Positions 16,265 to 25,795 of a stretch of 47,504 nucleotides of DNA are shown here, piece after piece. The position numbers and the translations under genes were made by a program. A model generated the notes under the pieces. It ran no database searches and was not told the origin of the DNA. It saw only the letters and a program-made list of their open reading frames with translations. Position 1 is the stretch's first letter; every line of letters starts with the position of its first letter. Origin of the DNA: Acidobacterium sp. GTDB taxonomy: Bacteria; Acidobacteriota; Terriglobia; Terriglobales; Acidobacteriaceae. The stretch lies in the NCBI GenBank assembly GCA_003152415.1, contig PMAD01000082.1:2032-49535 (forward strand). Reading direction: 5' to 3'.

Positions 16265-16362
16265 TCTTGGAGAGGGAAACCCAGCGACTACGAACCAACT
16301 CGCGACACGCTCGGTTATAGTGTCTGGCAGCTATTCCCAACCGCCAAAACATCCCTCACGCT

Positions 16363-16483
16363 CGCGAATGCATCATTCCTGCGCGCGAAGGGGTCATTCG
16401 CACATGCGAATGACGCATTCACCCTACCGAGGCAATCGACCTGCCCTCAATCATCAAGCGCCTTCACACGCGCGAATGCATCA
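16363..16483. repeat. Direct repeat CGCGAATGCATCA (16363-16375 and 16471-16483), 108 bp apart
   Basis: 13-bp exact copies, each followed downstream by a TCATTC-NCAC element. Confidence 0.7.
16393..16414. repeat. Perfect inverted repeat GTCATTCGCA-CA-TGCGAATGAC
   Basis: 10-bp perfect arms. Confidence 0.8.
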
Positions 16484-16588
16484 GCGGCGAGTGCCATTGA
16501 GTCATTCACACGGCGAGCAACTAATACGCTGCGAATCACATAGGAAAACAGCATTCCTAACTCGCTGAAAATAAGTCACAGGGTCCCA

Positions 16589-16614
16589 GGGAGGGGAGGG
16601 GGTAGGGGTCTGGG
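16589..16614 (+). other. G-quadruplex-capable tract
   Basis: GGGAGGGGAGGGGGTAGGGGTCTGGG: five G-runs of at least 3 with loops of 1-3 nt. Confidence 0.6.
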
Positions 16615-16657
16615 AAACAAGTCAAAAGTACCCTTCGCATGTTCAGCATTCCCCAGC

Positions 16658-18244
16658 TCACTTTTTGCCCCAACCGCCACCACCGGGAGTCTCGATGCGC
16701 AAGACGTCTCCGGCTTCGAGATACACACTGCATTTTCCCGGCAGCTCGACCTGTTCGCCGGTCGCCGCCTTAACCACTATCGCTCGACCGGCAGCCCCGT
16801 CTTCGCCGCCCTGCAAACCCCAGGGCCGAAACTTCCTGCGCTCGGCCAGCAGCGTCACCTGCGCCGGCGCCAGCAGTTCGATCTCGCGGACAAGCCCGTC
16901 GCCACCGCGAAACTTGCCTGCGCCACCGGAGCCTGTTCGATACGCGTAACGCCGAACACGAAACGGATACGCATATTCGAGTGCCTCGATCGGCGTGTTC
17001 AGCGAGTTCGTCATATGCGTCTGTACGCCGGAAATTCCGTCCAGCCCAGGCCGTGCGCCCATGCCGCCAGCAGTCGTCTCGTAATAGGTGAACGGCTGAC
17101 CGGTGCGTGGATCGATGCCGCCAATGGTCAGGTTGCTCATCGTTCCTGCGCTCGCCGCCGGAATGCGATCCGGAATCGCCTGCGCCAGCGCCCGCAGCAG
17201 CACATCGACGATCCGCTGCGAAGTCTCCACGTTGCCGCCGGCAACCGGAGCAGGTGGCCGAGCATCGACAATGCTTCCTCGCGGGGTGACGAGCGTCAGC
17301 GGCCGCAGAATTCCCGCGGTTGCCGGAGCATCACGCTCGAGCAAGCAGCGCAGCACATAGAAACAGGCGGAAAGCGTAATCGCACGAACCGCATTCACGC
17401 TGCCAGTAACCTGCGGCGACGACCCGGTGAAGTCGACATGGATCGACTCAGCCTCCGGATCGGGTCGAATGCGAACGCAGATTTTGATGGGCTTGTCATC
17501 GATGCCGTCGTCGTCGAGCCAGTCTTCGGCGACGAATTCGCCGGCAGGCATGCGCCGCAGTTCGGCGCGCACCAGCCGCTCGGAGTAGTCCAGCAATTCG
17601 CCGGTAAGCGTACGCAGCCGATCCTCGCCGTATTTCTCGACCATTTCGAGGATCCGCTGCTCACCCACACGGCACGCGCCGATCTGCGCAGCAAGATCGC
17701 CTTCGCGCTCCTGCGGCGTGCGCACATTCAGCAGGATCAGGTCCAGCATCTCGCGATCGATCTGGCCGCCGCGCACGATGCGCACAGGAGGAATGCGGAT
17801 TCCTTCCTGGTAAATCTCGCGCGCCGGTCCCATCGAACCCGGAAAGGCACCGCCAACATCGGCGTGATGTGCCCGAGTCGAAGCATAAAAGAACGGTTGA
17901 TCTGCGCCCGCAAGAAAGACCGGCAGAACCATGGTGATGTCAGGCAAATGTGTTCCGCCTGCATAGGGATCGTTGAGAACCGCGATGTCACCGGGCGCGA
18001 AGCGAATGGCCGCAACCGCGGCCGCAACCGACATCGGCATCGATCCCAGGTGCACGGGCATGTGGTCGCCCATTGCGATCACGCGTGCCTGGCCATCGAA
18101 GATCGCGCAGGAGTAGTCGCGGCGTTCCTTGATGTTCGGAGACAACGCCGTGCGGCGCAGCGCGGCGCCCATCTCTTCAGCGATCGAATGGACTCCGCTG
18201 CGAAAGATGGCGAGTTCGACTGGATCGACAGCGCGAACGCTCAT
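16658..18244 (-). CDS. hyuB: Hydantoinase B / oxoprolinase family
   Basis: MSVRAVDPVELAIFRSGVHSIAEEMGAALRRTALSPNIKERRDYSCAIFDGQARVIAMGDHMPVHLGSM...LNDPYAGGTHLPDITMV. Confidence 0.93.
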   Translation of the reverse strand: MSVRAVDPVELAIFRSGVHSIAEEMGAALRRTALSPNIKERRDYSCAIFDGQARVIAMGDHMPVHLGSMPMSVAAAVAAIRFAPGDIAVLNDPYAGGTHLPDITMVLPVFLAGADQPFFYASTRAHHADVGGAFPGSMGPAREIYQEGIRIPPVRIVRGGQIDREMLDLILLNVRTPQEREGDLAAQIGACRVGEQRILEMVEKYGEDRLRTLTGELLDYSERLVRAELRRMPAGEFVAEDWLDDDGIDDKPIKICVRIRPDPEAESIHVDFTGSSPQVTGSVNAVRAITLSACFYVLRCLLERDAPATAGILRPLTLVTPRGSIVDARPPAPVAGGNVETSQRIVDVLLRALAQAIPDRIPAASAGTMSNLTIGGIDPRTGQPFTYYETTAGGMGARPGLDGISGVQTHMTNSLNTPIEALEYAYPFRVRRYAYRTGSGGAGKFRGGDGLVREIELLAPAQVTLLAERRKFRPWGLQGGEDGAAGRAIVVKAATGEQVELPGKCSVYLEAGDVLRIETPGGGGWGKK

Positions 18245-20232
18245 GCGCCTGCTCCAACCGCGATCAGGAGATTTGCGAAGCCATCGACGCTGGCTCGGGA
18301 ACAGGGCGGCAAAATCGTGGCCGACGTGTACTCCGTGATCATCGCGGGGCCGTCCATCGCATCGCCAGGACTGAGTTGCTCCCGATGGTAAAGCCGCGAG
18401 GGCAGAAATCTATCGTCGAAAAAGATCTCGCGCTCGGCATAGCAGGCGGCGCTGCCATCGCCGGGCACGAGTTTGTGTCGAACCGGAGCGTACGGTTCAG
18501 CGCTGGCAGTCATGCGCAGGCGGAGGTTCACAATCTGCACCGGCTTTTCAGGATGGCAGAAACCATAGCGCTCCTTGTGGGATCGATGAAATTCCTCGAT
18601 CGAGTTCGCGGGCAGCTGCGGGTTCCAGGCAACATTCAATTCGTATCCCTGGCCGCTATAGCGGAGATCGAGCGAGTATTCCGGGACGCCTGTCAGTCCT
18701 TCTGCGGCGAACTCAGCGCGGGCCTTCTGCTCCAGCTCAATGAAGGGTTGCTCGAGATCGTGGATGGCATCGCCGGGCTGCATGACCGTGCGCGCATGAT
18801 CGCGAACCACGTCTGCGAGGAGAATGCCGAGAGCCGAGAGTGCTCCCGGCATGGCGGGAATGAGCACTGTGGGGATACGCAGGGCGCGCGCCAGAGAGCA
18901 GGCGTGCAGCGGACCGCCTCCACCAAATGCGACCAGCGTGAAATCGCGCGGATCATAGCCCTGCTCGACAGAAATGACGCGAATCGCCTTGTCCATTTCC
19001 GTTTCGACGACCCGCACAATGCCGGCCGCAAATTCCTCGATGGACGGGAACAAGCCCTTCTGCTCGCGCATCAGCTTTTCCGCCCGCTCGCGATGAAGGG
19101 GTACGCTTCCTCCGAGGAAGCTCGCGGGATCGAGGCGTCCGAGCAGCAGGTTGGCATCGGTGACCGTCGCTGTGGTTCCGCGACCAAAACAGATGGGCCC
19201 TGGATCGGCGCCGGCGGATTCAGGACCAACCCGCAGCATGCCGCCCTGATCGAAGCGGGCAATCGAACCGCCGCCAGCGCCCGCAGTGTGGATCTCCAGC
19301 ATGGGCACGCTCACCGGCACACCCGCTACAACCGATTCCCGAGTTCGCCGCACGCCACCGCGCGCAGTGTCGGAAAGGAACACATCGGTCGAAGTCCCAC
19401 CCATATCGAGTCCGATGATGCGGTCGAAACCTGCCCATCCCGCCACTCGAGAAGCGCCGATGACGCCTCCAGCCGGCCCCGAAAGAACAGTACGAACCGG
19501 TTCCCGGGCGGCAACGCGTGCGGAGACGATGCCACCAGAAGATTGCATGACGTCGACACGGCCACCTTGATGTTCCACGGCTACCCGTTCCACGAGGTGC
19601 AACAGGTACTCCTGCATTCGAGGTGCCAGGTAAGCGTTGACTACTGTCGTGGAGGCGCGCTCGTACTCGCGGAACTCGGGCAATATCCGATGGGAGACCG
19701 AGACCGGGATGCTGAAACCTGCGAGCGCCTCCTCGATGCGCCGCTCTGTCTCGGGATGGGCGAAGGAGAACAGCAGCGAGATCGCCACGGACTGGGCTCC
19801 GCTGGAACGAACGGCGTCCGCGAGCATTGCCAGCTCGGCTTCTGCCGGTCTGCGCAGAATCTCGCCTCCAGAGCCGACGCGCTCGGCGACGCCGAATCGC
19901 AACTCGCGCGGCACAAGGCAGGCAGGCGCGGGCGCGAACCAGTCGTACAACGAGCTGCGCGTTTGGCGGCCGATGGTGATCGTGTCCTCAAAGCCGGTCG
20001 TGGCGACAAACGCGACGGACGCACCGCGGCGCTCCAGCATGGCATTCGTGCCTAGGGTGGTGCCATGGCGGACATCGATGGCTCCGTTTGGTCGAATCCG
20101 GGCAAGAGCATCGAGGACCGCCAGAGCCGGATCGGCAGGAGTGGAGAAGAGCTTGAGGACGCGCAGTTCTCCGCCGTCGAGATAAACGCAATCGGTAAAG
20201 GTGCCGCCAGTATCAATCGCCGCGCGCAAAAC
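18241..20232 (-). CDS. hyuA: Hydantoinase A / oxoprolinase family
   Basis: RAAIDTGGTFTDCVYLDG...GLDMGGTSTDVFL...FGGGGPLHACSLARALRIP; overlaps hyuB by 4 bp; GTG start inferred. Confidence 0.92.
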   Translation of the reverse strand, partial: VLRAAIDTGGTFTDCVYLDGGELRVLKLFSTPADPALAVLDALARIRPNGAIDVRHGTTLGTNAMLERRGASVAFVATTGFEDTITIGRQTRSSLYDWFAPAPACLVPRELRFGVAERVGSGGEILRRPAEAELAMLADAVRSSGAQSVAISLLFSFAHPETERRIEEALAGFSIPVSVSHRILPEFREYERASTTVVNAYLAPRMQEYLLHLVERVAVEHQGGRVDVMQSSGGIVSARVAAREPVRTVLSGPAGGVIGASRVAGWAGFDRIIGLDMGGTSTDVFLSDTARGGVRRTRESVVAGVPVSVPMLEIHTAGAGGGSIARFDQGGMLRVGPESAGADPGPICFGRGTTATVTDANLLLGRLDPASFLGGSVPLHRERAEKLMREQKGLFPSIEEFAAGIVRVVETEMDKAIRVISVEQGYDPRDFTLVAFGGGGPLHACSLARALRIPTVLIPAMPGALSALGILLADVVRDHARTVMQPGDAIHDLEQPFIELEQKARAEFAAEGLTGVPEYSLDLRYSGQGYELNVAWNPQLPANSIEEFHRSHKERYGFCHPEKPVQIVNLRLRMTASAEPYAPVRHKLVPGDGSAACYAEREIFFDDRFLPSRLYHREQLSPGDAMDGPAMITEYTSATILPPCSRASVDGFANLLIAVGAGA

Positions 20233-20431
20233 GCTGTGCTCTCGTATCGTAGTATGACGGCTTCCGAGGTCCGATCCACCGCATTCCAGAACTGTAAAGC
20301 AACTGGGAAACAAAAACCTGAACGGAATTTACCGAGTGTCTGCTGTTGATTTATCTGTTGAATTTCACGGAATCCGCGCCCTTCTCTGCATCACCGCATC
20401 TTTAGCATGTACTCTCGACGTTGGAAGAATT

Positions 20432-21586
20432 ATGAAGATTGGAATCACCTGCTATCCCACCTACGGCGGCAGCGGCGTAGTCGCCACCGAGCTGGGCATT
20501 GAACTCGCGGCCGCCGGGCACCAGGTTCACTTCATCGCCTATTCGCAACCATTCCGTCTTCGCGGGCGCGAGCAGGACATTGCGTTTCACGAAGTGCCGG
20601 TCTCAAACTATCCGCTTTTCGAGTATCCTCCGTATGACCTGGCGCTGGCGACGCGGATGGCCGAGGTTGCGGCGTACTACGAACTGGATCTGCTACACGT
20701 CCACTACGCGATTCCGCATTCCATATCGGCGTATCTTGCTCGGGAGATGCTGGCTCGGCAAAAGCGGCGGCTGCCGTTCATCACGACGCTGCACGGGACA
20801 GATATTACTCTGGTGGGACTCGACCACTCGTATTTGCCCATTACCCGCTTTGGCATCGACGAGAGCGATGGCGTGACCGCGATCTCCACCTACCTGAAGG
20901 ACAAGACCATCCAGGAATTCCATCCGGAGCGGACCATCCATGTGATCCCCAATTTCGTGAACTGCGATGTCTACATGCCGCTGGGCGAGACGGAGCGCGC
21001 GGTGGGACGCGCTCGCTACGCCGAGCCTGGCGAGAAGATCCTGGTGCACTTGTCTAATTTTCGGCCGGTCAAGCGCACGGGCGACGTTGTTCGGATTTTC
21101 TCCAGGGTAGCCCGCGAGCTGCCGGCACGACTGCTCATGATTGGAGACGGACCCGACCGTTCCGCTGCCGAGTGGATCGCCCATCGGAAGGGAATCCAGG
21201 ACCGCGTGCACTTTCTGGGTAAACAGAGCAGTGTCTCAGAGATTCTGCCGCTGGCGGATCTGCTTCTGATGCCAAGCGAGCTTGAATCCTTTGGGCTTGC
21301 CGCACTGGAGGCGATGGCCTGTCGTGTACCATCGATCGCAACCCGCGTCGGCGGAGTTCCTGAGCTGATCGAGGACGGGGTCAGCGGAAGATTGTTTCCT
21401 GTCGGCGATGTTGAAGGCATGGCCGGAGCCGCCGTGGAACTGCTGGGCGACTCCGACCGCTATCTGGCCATGGCGGAAGCTGCCCGCCGCACTGCCCAGA
21501 CCCGCTATTGCGCTTCAAAGATCGTTCCGCTCTATGAGCGATTCTATGAAGACGTTGTGAGCGGGTCCGCGGCTGCGAGCGGTTAG
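20432..21586 (+). CDS. bshA: N-acetyl-alpha-D-glucosaminyl L-malate synthase (bacillithiol biosynthesis)
   Basis: MKIGITCYPTYGGSGVVATELGIELAAAGHQVHFIAYSQPFRL...HVHYAIPHSISAYLAREM; GT4 family BshA signature. Confidence 0.93.
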   Translation: MKIGITCYPTYGGSGVVATELGIELAAAGHQVHFIAYSQPFRLRGREQDIAFHEVPVSNYPLFEYPPYDLALATRMAEVAAYYELDLLHVHYAIPHSISAYLAREMLARQKRRLPFITTLHGTDITLVGLDHSYLPITRFGIDESDGVTAISTYLKDKTIQEFHPERTIHVIPNFVNCDVYMPLGETERAVGRARYAEPGEKILVHLSNFRPVKRTGDVVRIFSRVARELPARLLMIGDGPDRSAAEWIAHRKGIQDRVHFLGKQSSVSEILPLADLLLMPSELESFGLAALEAMACRVPSIATRVGGVPELIEDGVSGRLFPVGDVEGMAGAAVELLGDSDRYLAMAEAARRTAQTRYCASKIVPLYERFYEDVVSGSAAASG

Positions 21587-23136
21587 TGGATCATGTTGAG
21601 AGTGTCCTGGGAGATGGTGTCGAAGGTCGTGATCGCCTTGGAACTTGCGTCGAATGCCTGCTGTTCTACGATCAGGTTGGAGAATTGCGTCGAGATATCG
21701 ACGTTCGATTCTTCCAGCGCCTGGTCCTGAATCGTACCCAGCCCGGCTGACCCGGCAACGCTGACGCTGGCCGTACCGGAAGACAGAGTCGTCTGGTAGT
21801 TGTTGCCGGCGGACATCACCAGACCCTGCGGGTTGGTAATGTTCGCCAATGCCAGTTGACCAACCGGCGAAGTCATTCCGTTGGTGAACTGAGCGGAAAT
21901 CACCCCATTGGAATCGATCGTGAATCCGTTCGATTCTCCACCGGCATAACCGTTCTGCGTCGTTCCCGAAACGGCTGAGGCAGACGAAACCTGGCTGATC
22001 GTGGGCTGGCTATTCGATCCGTACAGGTTCCAGGAAAAATTCAGCGGCGTGGCGCCATCGGAAAGCCCGGTGAAGTTGATGCCGCTGAGATTCCCGGACG
22101 GTGAGGTCAGATCCCCATTCCCATTGAAGGTGAGGGTGCCCGTGTTATTTGTGGCAACAGGCTCCTGCACCACGTTCCCGGAAGTCGAAAAGCTGGTGCC
22201 GGTAATCGTGAGCTTGTTGCCGCTCACGCCGACCGTTGCGCTAGCGGCGGTTATGCCCGCGGTTCCCAGTGCAGTGGTCAGATCGCTGGCGTACGTAGCC
22301 AGCGACTCACCTGCCGCGATTGGTGGCTCGCTGATAGTTGCTGACGCGCCGCCCGCGGTCAGCCCGGATATCGTAAGGTTCGTCGAAGGATCTACCGTCC
22401 CGATCGCGTTTCCGCTCTGCGCAAAGGTGTAGGTGTCAGTCGCTGTCGTCACCGGTGGGTTCCCTGCCGTGACGCTGGACGATGTGGGCGTTAGGGTATC
22501 GGGCAGGGAGATATTGTAGGTCCAGCTCCCGCTGCCCTGATTCGTGAAATCGATCGTGGCGACATGGGACACGCCCAGCGAATCGTAAATCGTTACCTGC
22601 GCGGGTACGACTGTCCCCAACGGTGCCGACACATCCAGATTCGCCGTCATCGACAGCGACGTGGTTGCCTGCGGCTGCTCGACCGCATTGGTCGGAATCA
22701 CAATGGCGACCAGGGGAGCATTCGTATCCACCGCCCCGTTGACCACCGGGTAACCCATCACCTGCTGACCGCCCTGCGTGGTCAGGGAACCGTCCGCGCC
22801 CTGGGTGAAATTTCCGGCGCGCGTGTACTCCGTTGTATTGCCGTTCTGGACGACAAAGAATCCATTGCCGTTCAGGTAGACATCTGAAGCGTTGCCGGTT
22901 TCCTGGATACCTCCCTGCGAGAAATCCGTCTCCGTGGCCGCGGTCTGCGTTCCCGCGCCCACCTGCAGCGGGTTACCCGAACCCGTTGTGCCGACCTGCT
23001 GATAAAAGAGGTCGCTGAAGGTTACGTTCTGGCTCTTGAAAGCTGTCGTGTTCATGTTGGAGAGATTGTTGGCGATGGTATCGAGCGCCTCGGACGAAGC
23101 TTTGAGCCCGGTCAGCGGAATCGAAAAAGATGACAT
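21583..23136 (-). CDS. flgE: Flagellar hook protein
   Basis: MSSFSIPLTGLKASSEALDTIANNLSNMNTTAFKSQNVTFSDLFYQQ; C-terminal SNVDISTQFSNLIVEQQAFDASSKAITTFD. Confidence 0.93.
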   Translation of the reverse strand: MSSFSIPLTGLKASSEALDTIANNLSNMNTTAFKSQNVTFSDLFYQQVGTTGSGNPLQVGAGTQTAATETDFSQGGIQETGNASDVYLNGNGFFVVQNGNTTEYTRAGNFTQGADGSLTTQGGQQVMGYPVVNGAVDTNAPLVAIVIPTNAVEQPQATTSLSMTANLDVSAPLGTVVPAQVTIYDSLGVSHVATIDFTNQGSGSWTYNISLPDTLTPTSSSVTAGNPPVTTATDTYTFAQSGNAIGTVDPSTNLTISGLTAGGASATISEPPIAAGESLATYASDLTTALGTAGITAASATVGVSGNKLTITGTSFSTSGNVVQEPVATNNTGTLTFNGNGDLTSPSGNLSGINFTGLSDGATPLNFSWNLYGSNSQPTISQVSSASAVSGTTQNGYAGGESNGFTIDSNGVISAQFTNGMTSPVGQLALANITNPQGLVMSAGNNYQTTLSSGTASVSVAGSAGLGTIQDQALEESNVDISTQFSNLIVEQQAFDASSKAITTFDTISQDTLNMIH

Positions 23137-23165
23137 GGTTCCTCCGTGAGATGGCCGCGCGCGGT

Positions 23166-23714
23166 TTAATGCGCCGGGTTGGAAGTGGAAGTGTGCGCCT
23201 GCTGCGCGCGGGCCTTCAGAGAACCGAGTGCGGAGCCGAGTGGGCTGGCCGAAGAACTGGGTGCAAGCGTCTGCGCGGCGTTCTCCAGGGCGGTCGCGAT
23301 TCGCGAGGCGGAGCCGCCGGTAGTCGGAGCACTCAGATTTCCGGGGGCGGCGGTTGCCGCATTATTCGGCACTGCGCCGCTGCCGGCCGTCTGACCAGTG
23401 GCGCCGCCGGAGCCGCTGCCCGAACCGCCACTGGTTCCCGATGATGTGGGCGTCAGATCCTGATTAATGGAAATGAGCTGCTCAAGGCTGTTCACTTGCA
23501 CGAGCTGATTGATGTATTCGTTGGGATCCGTGTCGGCGGTCGGGTCCTGATTCTTCAGCTCTGAGACCAGGAGCTGCAGGAAATCATTGGCGGATATTGT
23601 TGCGGAACTGGAGGTTGACGCCGACGAGGTCGAGTCAGAGCCCGACGAGCCGACATCCTCCGGCTGCGCGGACGCCAATGCCGGGGTTACGACGGAATTC
23701 GGAAATATTTGCAT
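23166..23714 (-). CDS. flgD: Flagellar hook assembly protein
   Basis: ANDFLQLLVSELKNQDPTADTDPNEYINQLVQVNSLEQLISIN. Confidence 0.9.
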   Translation of the reverse strand: MQIFPNSVVTPALASAQPEDVGSSGSDSTSSASTSSSATISANDFLQLLVSELKNQDPTADTDPNEYINQLVQVNSLEQLISINQDLTPTSSGTSGGSGSGSGGATGQTAGSGAVPNNAATAAPGNLSAPTTGGSASRIATALENAAQTLAPSSSASPLGSALGSLKARAQQAHTSTSNPAH

Positions 23715-23741
23715 AACGCTCCTTTCAGCGGCCTGCAGGCA

Positions 23742-25727
23742 TCAGACCCGGACATTGATGTACGAGAGACTTTCCGCGTCTGGATCGGCGACAGATGTCC
23801 TCGCTGGAATCGCCTGCTCAGGGGCTTTCGTGTTGCGATCTCCTCCACCATCACGGAACTGGTCACCGGGAGAGGCTTCCCGATGACCTGACGACGGGGA
23901 GAAGCTCTCCGAGGCTAAGTGATCGACACGCACCTGCTGCCCAGCGAGATATTCCCGCATCGACGGCAACTGCGCTAAAACCACGTTGTGAGATTCGACC
24001 GAACCAGTCGCCACGGTCGCCGAAACTTGCCCCGCTGCGTTGCTGGCGCGAATCTCCACCCATCCCAGATCGGCGTTGCGCACCCCCACTGCCAACCGCC
24101 GCGAAGAGTTTTCGATCACCTGCGGCGCACCGGCCGAATCCATCCGCTCAAACGTGGCGCCGGTCGGGACATGTGGCGAATCGTTGGGTACCTCTGGAGG
24201 CCGCGTAGCCGTCATTGCGCTTGTTGCATGAGTTCCTGTGATCGTTACAGCGTTCACAGACTGACTCGATTCAAAGCGTGGATTTGCCGGAGCATGAGCC
24301 ACGAAATCCGCAGTGGTGCCCTGCAATCCGCTATGATCCAGTTTCCTGTTGAGCGCAGCGTTCAGATGATCAGCCGAGTCCGCTTGGATTGCAGGGCCAA
24401 CGGCTATCGAACCAGAGGAGACCTGCTGTCCTCTTGAAAGGCCTGATCCTGGCGGGATGACCGCGGAGTTTGCATTCTGCGGAGTTCTCGGCGATTCACC
24501 ACCAGGTGTGGCGCCGAAGTGGAATGGTTGTGCATTGGCATATGGATTCAGCGCTTGCAACTGTTGGCTGTTTGGGGAGATTACTCTGTGTTCCTGCGCC
24601 ATACCCGGTACCGCAACTGGCACAGTCGTCGCCACAGAGAAATCAGTCGGTCGCCTCGTTGCTACGAGAGGCTCTGAGGCCGTTGCAGGCTGAGCCGACG
24701 CGACAGCCGATTTCGCTAATACCACGTGCGCCGCAGACAAATCCTTCTGAGGCTTCTTCCCCCCACCGGGCACGACGGCAGGCTTCCCAGGAGAAGCCAC
24801 CGGTAGCGTGGACGAATTTGACGCAGGCCTTTTCCCCCCGCTCGCTCCGACAGCGGACTTCGAAGGTGAAACCACTGACGCTGCGGACAGATCTGTTTCG
24901 GAATGCGTTTCCCCACTGGGTACGACACGAGCGTTCGCAGGCGGAGCCACCTGCGCCATGGCCAAATCCAGTTCGAAATTCTCCGCTTCACGAGAGACGA
25001 TCGTACCTGAAACGCTTGTCGGATTCATTCCGGCTGGCTTCACACTTTTTAACTGTGCCAAAGCAAGCTTGGCTCCATCGGGCGCGGCAGTTAAGCCGGG
25101 GACGTGCCCTGGCTGCGGGACAACGGACTCTGTTCCTGCCAGAGCGTCAGAATCCGGATCACCATGGGGCGCATTGCCCGAGGAAGATGCGGTCCGGGAC
25201 GGTTGAGGCGAAACAGTCTCGCAGATGGCGGCAGGACTTGCATCAAGCTCCCGCGCCCGCTTCGTATCGTCGGAAGATCCCGCTGCAGCCTGTGACTCAA
25301 CCTCAGCACCAGCCGCAACAATGGGTCGGATCGTTGTCGCGTTCGGTTGAGGTTCGGCGACGGTGGGACTGTCGAAACCCTCTCCGATCCCGGGCGGCGA
25401 CTTTGCGTCCATCGAAAGATCCGCAGCTCCCGGCGCGCTGCAGGAAGCACTGACTGAACGCGCCTGCGGAAGGATTTCCACTGCTTGTGGGACGGAGATC
25501 TCGGTGGCGGCACTGCGCGCGAGTGTCGGCAAAGTTGGGCTGACGTCCGCCTCTGCTATTGGACCTGTGCTCGATGGTTGCGAGGATTCTTCCCTGGTCA
25601 GGACTTGCTGTCGAATCAGAGCGCCGAACCGCATGTCGCCAGCCGGCATCCGGCTCGGTTGCCCGACGGCCAGCGCGGCGGTTTTGTTGGCTTGTGGATC
25701 CAGGAGCGGCGCGGCAACAGAATGCAA
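23742..25727 (-). CDS. fliK: Flagellar hook-length control protein, FliK-like
   Basis: Position between fliJ and flgD; C-terminal LGWVEIRASNAAGQVSATVATGSVESHNVVLAQLPSMREYLAGQQVRVDHL; low-complexity N-terminal region. Confidence 0.82.
   Translation of the reverse strand: MHSVAAPLLDPQANKTAALAVGQPSRMPAGDMRFGALIRQQVLTREESSQPSSTGPIAEADVSPTLPTLARSAATEISVPQAVEILPQARSVSASCSAPGAADLSMDAKSPPGIGEGFDSPTVAEPQPNATTIRPIVAAGAEVESQAAAGSSDDTKRARELDASPAAICETVSPQPSRTASSSGNAPHGDPDSDALAGTESVVPQPGHVPGLTAAPDGAKLALAQLKSVKPAGMNPTSVSGTIVSREAENFELDLAMAQVAPPANARVVPSGETHSETDLSAASVVSPSKSAVGASGGKRPASNSSTLPVASPGKPAVVPGGGKKPQKDLSAAHVVLAKSAVASAQPATASEPLVATRRPTDFSVATTVPVAVPGMAQEHRVISPNSQQLQALNPYANAQPFHFGATPGGESPRTPQNANSAVIPPGSGLSRGQQVSSGSIAVGPAIQADSADHLNAALNRKLDHSGLQGTTADFVAHAPANPRFESSQSVNAVTITGTHATSAMTATRPPEVPNDSPHVPTGATFERMDSAGAPQVIENSSRRLAVGVRNADLGWVEIRASNAAGQVSATVATGSVESHNVVLAQLPSMREYLAGQQVRVDHLASESFSPSSGHREASPGDQFRDGGGDRNTKAPEQAIPARTSVADPDAESLSYINVRV
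24732..24956 (-). repeat. 75-bp (25-aa) tandem repeat within fliK, 3 degenerate units
   Basis: AQVAPPANARVVPSGETHSETDLSA / ASVVSPSKSAVGASGGKRPASNSST / LPVASPGKPAVVPGGGKKPQKDLSA. Confidence 0.75.
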
Positions 25728-25795
25728 GGCTGATTCCTCGGTCGCAGATACTGCAAGGAGTTTGCCGATCGAACCCGAGGAAGATGAGACGGTTC

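Noticed and set aside
16363-16545. Possible CRISPR array
   Set aside because: Only two repeat copies, degenerate, no regular spacers and no cas genes.
17015-18391. 458-aa plus-strand ORF
   Set aside because: Antisense to hyuB, whose protein is clearly recognisable; shadow ORF.
18376-20055. 559-aa plus-strand ORF
   Set aside because: Antisense to hyuA; long only because of codon bias.
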